From Bacteroidales bacterium (lineage in GTDB: Bacteria > Bacteroidota > Bacteroidia > Bacteroidales > UBA1715), in the NCBI GenBank assembly GCA_024409235.1, contig JAKSUA010000007.1:37103-101102 (forward strand): 64,000 nucleotides of DNA, in the 5' to 3' direction. The notes beneath the pieces are model-generated. The model was not told where the DNA came from. It worked only from the letters and a program-made list of their open reading frames with translations, and made no database searches. Within the stretch, counting starts at the first letter, position 1, and every line of letters begins with the position of its first letter. The position numbers were made by a program, and so were the translations under genes. Shown here piece by piece: positions 62,733-64,000 of the stretch.

Positions 62733-63209
62733 ATGAAGAATAAGCTGAAACTTTTAATAATAGCTTGCTTTGTATGCATTTACGGACATGCACAAAGTGG
62801 GTTTGTAACAGTAGGAAGTGATGTGACAACGGAAAACGGATCGGTAAATTTTTCTGTCGGTCAGGTGTTTTATAATTCGTATGAATCTGAGTCTCTTTCA
62901 TTGACACAGGGAGTTCAACAACCTTATACAATAACTTCGTTGCCTGTAAAAGACGTGGAAATCTCAACAATTCAGCTTACAGCCTATCCTAATCCGACAG
63001 CGGATGTGTTGAATTTGTTGATTGAAGGAGTTGAACCGGATGGTTTGTCTTATACAATTTCAGATATTAATGCACGCATACAAATGAAAGGGGCTATTGA
63101 TGCAAACGAAACACAAATAGATGTTGCTCGTTTGTTGGCGGGAGTGTATTTTGTGGAAGTACATAAGAAAAATGTTGTTGTAAGAGCGTTTAAAGTTGTT
63201 AAGCAATAG
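62733..63209 (+). CDS. Small exported protein, essentially a T9SS type A sorting domain
   Basis: A 158-residue protein. The signal peptide is MKNKLKLLIIACFVCIYGHA. A short beta segment (GSVNFSVGQVFYNSY) follows, and a type A sorting domain fills the second half (LTAYPNPTADVLNLLI, then LLAGVYFVEVHKKNVV and FKVVKQ). I reject the 62631 start because it precedes the promoter and lacks a signal peptide at its N terminus. The near absence of a cargo domain is unusual. It lies between two proteins that share an N-terminal module, the first of which lacks a sorting domain, so it might serve as a partner that brings them to the T9SS (inference). Confidence 0.8.
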   Translation: MKNKLKLLIIACFVCIYGHAQSGFVTVGSDVTTENGSVNFSVGQVFYNSYESESLSLTQGVQQPYTITSLPVKDVEISTIQLTAYPNPTADVLNLLIEGVEPDGLSYTISDINARIQMKGAIDANETQIDVARLLAGVYFVEVHKKNVVVRAFKVVKQ

Positions 63210-63252
63210 GGATTAGTAAATAAAGTTTGTCTAAAGAGTAAAATATAGAAAT

Positions 63253-64000
63253 ATGAAAAGAGTCTTTACTACAATTGCAATGGTGTTGTCAGTATTAATA
63301 ACATTTGCACAAGCACCTCAGAAAATGAGTTATCAGGCTGTTGTAAGAAATAGTTCTGGTAATCTTGTTTCAGAACAGGAAGTTCCTGTAATAGTGAGTA
63401 TCTTGCAGAATTCGGAAGATGGTGATGCCGTCTATACGGAGACTCATAACAATGTGAAAACCAATAAAAATGGATTGATATCATTGGAGATTGGTGAGGG
63501 TATTGCAGAAGAAGGCAATGATTTTGAGAAAATTGATTGGTCTGACGGCCCATATTTTATAATGACTCAAGTTATTGTTGAAGGTCAACCAATTACGATA
63601 ACTTCTGAGTTGTTGTCTGTTCCTTATGCAATGTTTGCAGAACAAGCTGGCTCTGTTGTTGGAATGGAAAATTATGTGAAGAAAAACGAAGTTACAACAA
63701 TTGTAGATACTGCAAATTTAGGCTTTATAAAGAGAACAGAATACTATAGTGAATTAGGTAACTATGTAGAGAAAGATTATTTGGATGCATGGAATGAAGA
63801 TAAGTTAACCGAATATGCTAAAAAGGCTGATGTTGATGATGTATATATGAAAAAATCAGAAATGCCAGAAATTTCTGATTTGTCTGAATATGCAAAGATA
63901 GAGGATTTGCCAAATATGGCAGAATATGCAAAGGTTGCAGACTTGGATATATATGTAGAGAGTTCAGATTTATCAACAGTAGCAACAAGCGGCAGCTACA
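63253..64000 (+). CDS. Exported protein with shared N-terminal module and repeats (3' end beyond window)
   Basis: The frame is open from the ATG at 63253 to the window edge, 249 complete codons. A signal peptide (residues 1-20, ending TFA) is followed by PQKMSYQAVVRNSSGNLV and SELLSVPYAMFAEQAG, paralogous to the N terminus of the protein at 60546. After residue 135 comes a repetitive acidic region with EYAK units spaced irregularly (TEYAKKADV, SEYAKIEDL, AEYAKVADL). This resembles stalk or trimeric tail-fibre-like segments. The C-terminal domain is outside the window; by analogy it may be FISUMP-like. It follows the small T9SS protein after 43 bases and may share its transcript. Confidence 0.7.
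   Translation, partial: MKRVFTTIAMVLSVLITFAQAPQKMSYQAVVRNSSGNLVSEQEVPVIVSILQNSEDGDAVYTETHNNVKTNKNGLISLEIGEGIAEEGNDFEKIDWSDGPYFIMTQVIVEGQPITITSELLSVPYAMFAEQAGSVVGMENYVKKNEVTTIVDTANLGFIKRTEYYSELGNYVEKDYLDAWNEDKLTEYAKKADVDDVYMKKSEMPEISDLSEYAKIEDLPNMAEYAKVADLDIYVESSDLSTVATSGSY

Overview
The window is a low-GC chromosomal segment of a Bacteroidetes bacterium, most likely a member of the Bacteroidales with a type IX secretion system (T9SS). The evidence is an SprA/Sov translocon gene directly after ruvA, several proteins ending in type A or type B T9SS sorting domains, Porin_10-like and FISUMP-like proteins, and promoters carrying the Bacteroidetes -7 element TAnnTTTG. No rRNA, tRNA, CRISPR array, integrase or transposase was recognised.

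Layout. 1-9.8 kb: the 3' part of ruvA, sprA, and a Porin_10-like outer-membrane protein, closed by a perfect 15-bp stem-loop. 9.9-15.2 kb: a five-gene Hdr-like electron-transfer operon (hdrC, hdrB, hdrA, a second hdrC, and a membrane-bound Fe-S/CCG protein). A small decayed element carrying a four-helix-bundle (23S rRNA IVP family) pseudogene interrupts it. 15.3-18.8 kb: leucyl aminopeptidase and htpG converge on a shared terminator. 19.1-30.5 kb: one 3802-residue secreted protein with an N-terminal GH8-like glycoside hydrolase, three DUF11-like domains (two split by large inserts), about 25 Ig-like repeats and a type B sorting domain. 30.5-39.9 kb: glycogen genes for branching enzyme, debranching enzyme, GT4 glycogen synthase, a GH57-like protein that appears to have lost both catalytic residues, and DUF3417-type phosphorylase. 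40-42.6 kb (minus strand): argG, a GNAT acetyltransferase and a small exported protein.

42.7-60.3 kb is a surface-polysaccharide locus in two transcription units. The first has a UDP-HexNAc dehydrogenase, UDP-GlcNAc 2-epimerase, WecG/TagA transferase, MurA paralogue, Wzx flippase, type II MurB, GT4-like transferase, Wzy-like polymerase and a second GT4. The second starts with a T9SS cargo gene whose stop codon overlaps the start of a second WecG/TagA gene, followed by a second Wzx and three glycosyltransferases. 60.4-64 kb holds three exported proteins. Two share an N-terminal module, and the small one between them is little more than a signal peptide and a T9SS sorting domain.

How it fits together. 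SprA is the outer-membrane channel through which sorting-domain proteins such as the GH8 giant would be exported. In Porphyromonas such cargo is attached to an anionic lipopolysaccharide, so T9SS cargo co-transcribed with WecG, Wzx and glycosyltransferases suggests that this glycan could be involved in cargo anchoring (inference). The most unusual points are the intact-looking MurA/MurB pair inside the glycan locus, the GH8/DUF11/Ig giant with nested domains, the GH57 pseudoenzyme in the glycogen operon, and the Hdr-like complex without an obvious bifurcation partner.
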